The translations under genes and the position numbers were made by a program. Shown here in pieces: positions 5,612 through 6,005 of a stretch of DNA of 6,005 nucleotides (position 1 is the first letter of the stretch; each line of letters begins with the position of its first letter). Origin of the DNA: Bacillota bacterium (lineage in GTDB: Bacteria > Bacillota > Limnochordia > Darwinibacteriales > DTU012); NCBI GenBank assembly GCA_012521805.1, contig JAAYLQ010000053.1, positions 1 to 6,005 on the forward strand. The letters are read 5' to 3'. Under the pieces are notes generated by a model. It was given only the letters and a program-made list of their open reading frames with translations. It did no database searches and was not told the origin of the DNA.

Positions 5612-6005
5612 CGCGAATCACATACCCCACTCCCCGTACTGTGGAAATAATCTTAGTGTTGAAGGCTTCATCAATTTTACTCCGGAGGAAGCGGATGTAC
5701 ACATCCACTACATTGGTTTCTCCTTCGTAATCATAGCCCCAAACATTGACCAGGAGAGTTTCCCGGGACACAACTAATCCTTTGTTTTCCAGCAGATACT
5801 GGAGCAGATCGAATTCCCGTTTGGTTAATGTGATCGGTGTCTCCCGATACCACACCTGGCGCCGCCCCACATCCAGCTGTAAATCTCCTGCGGACAAGAC
5901 AGTAGAGTCTGCAACCCCGTTTGCTCCAGTGCTTTTTCTCAGGGCAGTCCGAATCCTGGCCAGCAGCTCCTCAATGGCAAAGGGTTTGGTAATATAATCA
6001 TCCGC
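5601..6005 (-). CDS. Response regulator, OmpR/PhoB family (partial, N-terminus beyond window)
   Basis: Only the last 134 residues are present; the reading frame stays open to the right edge, so the start lies outside. The first visible residues, ADDYITKPF, are the end of a receiver domain and include the conserved switch lysine and following proline (K7-P8 of the fragment). The helix IEELLARIRTALRK closes the receiver domain, a linker of about 15 residues follows, and then comes a winged-helix DNA-binding domain (about 38-130) with LTKREFDLLQYLL, the recognition-helix region TNVVDVYIRFLRSKID and the wing RGVGYVI. The phospho-acceptor aspartate is not in the window. The protein should activate or repress transcription when phosphorylated by the kinase whose start overlaps its 3' end by 11 bases. 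An internal TTG at 5897 could be mistaken for a start but is within the linker, so it is not one. Target genes are unknown. Confidence 0.95.
   Translation of the reverse strand, partial: ADDYITKPFAIEELLARIRTALRKSTGANGVADSTVLSAGDLQLDVGRRQVWYRETPITLTKREFDLLQYLLENKGLVVSRETLLVNVWGYDYEGETNVVDVYIRFLRSKIDEAFNTKIISTVRGVGYVIRDEE

Noticed and set aside
5475..5777. Open frame of 100 codons on the + strand opposite the kinase/regulator overlap
   Set aside because: It lies antisense to two well-supported genes, has no family resemblance and no good ribosome site; it is a shadow frame. The same holds for the other antisense frames in the window.
5601..5897. A short stand-alone DNA-binding protein starting at the TTG at 5897
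   Set aside because: The same frame continues without a stop to the window edge and encodes the end of a receiver domain, so this is a truncated view of a full response regulator.

Overview
The window suggests an anaerobic, endospore-former-type Firmicute (Clostridia or a related class). This is an inference from three things. The Shine-Dalgarno sequences are purine-rich and strong (AGGAGG, AGGGAG, AGGAGGTG). The GC content looks moderate, near 50%. The protein set (YhaQ/NatB-type exporter, ArlS-like kinase, membrane HD-GYP protein, RlmA-type methyltransferase) is typical of that group. No genus can be named from the sequence alone.

Layout: four genes lie on the + strand and converge on two genes on the - strand. 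(1) 39-1058: a membrane-anchored HD-GYP phosphodiesterase predicted to degrade cyclic di-GMP, closed by a good intrinsic terminator (1067-1097). (2) 1139-1993: an RlmA-family 23S rRNA guanine-N1 methyltransferase. (3) 2045-2959 and 2956-4152: the ATPase and permease of a two-gene ABC exporter of the YhaQ/NatA plus NatB/YhaP type, joined by a 4-base ATGA overlap. (4) 6005-5601 and 5611-4169 on the - strand: an OmpR/PhoB-family response regulator, cut by the right edge of the window, and its sensor histidine kinase, overlapping by 11 bases. The 16-base gap between the exporter permease and the kinase holds part of a GC-rich hairpin whose other arm is the 3' end of the kinase gene.

How the genes may work together: the exporter genes are clearly one translationally coupled unit, and rlmA probably shares their transcript, since I see no convincing promoter in the 51-base gap between them. 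The regulator and kinase form a standard two-component pair. Whether that pair controls the exporter cannot be told from the sequence. The HD-GYP gene looks like its own transcription unit.

All long stretches are coding and there is no gene-free stretch above 300 bases. I found no tRNA, rRNA, CRISPR array, insertion sequence or phage feature. The content is mostly ordinary chromosomal genes of known families. The points worth a second look are small-scale: the unusual rlmA initiation region just after a terminator, and the hairpin that contains the kinase stop codon. I do not see a clearly new biological system here.
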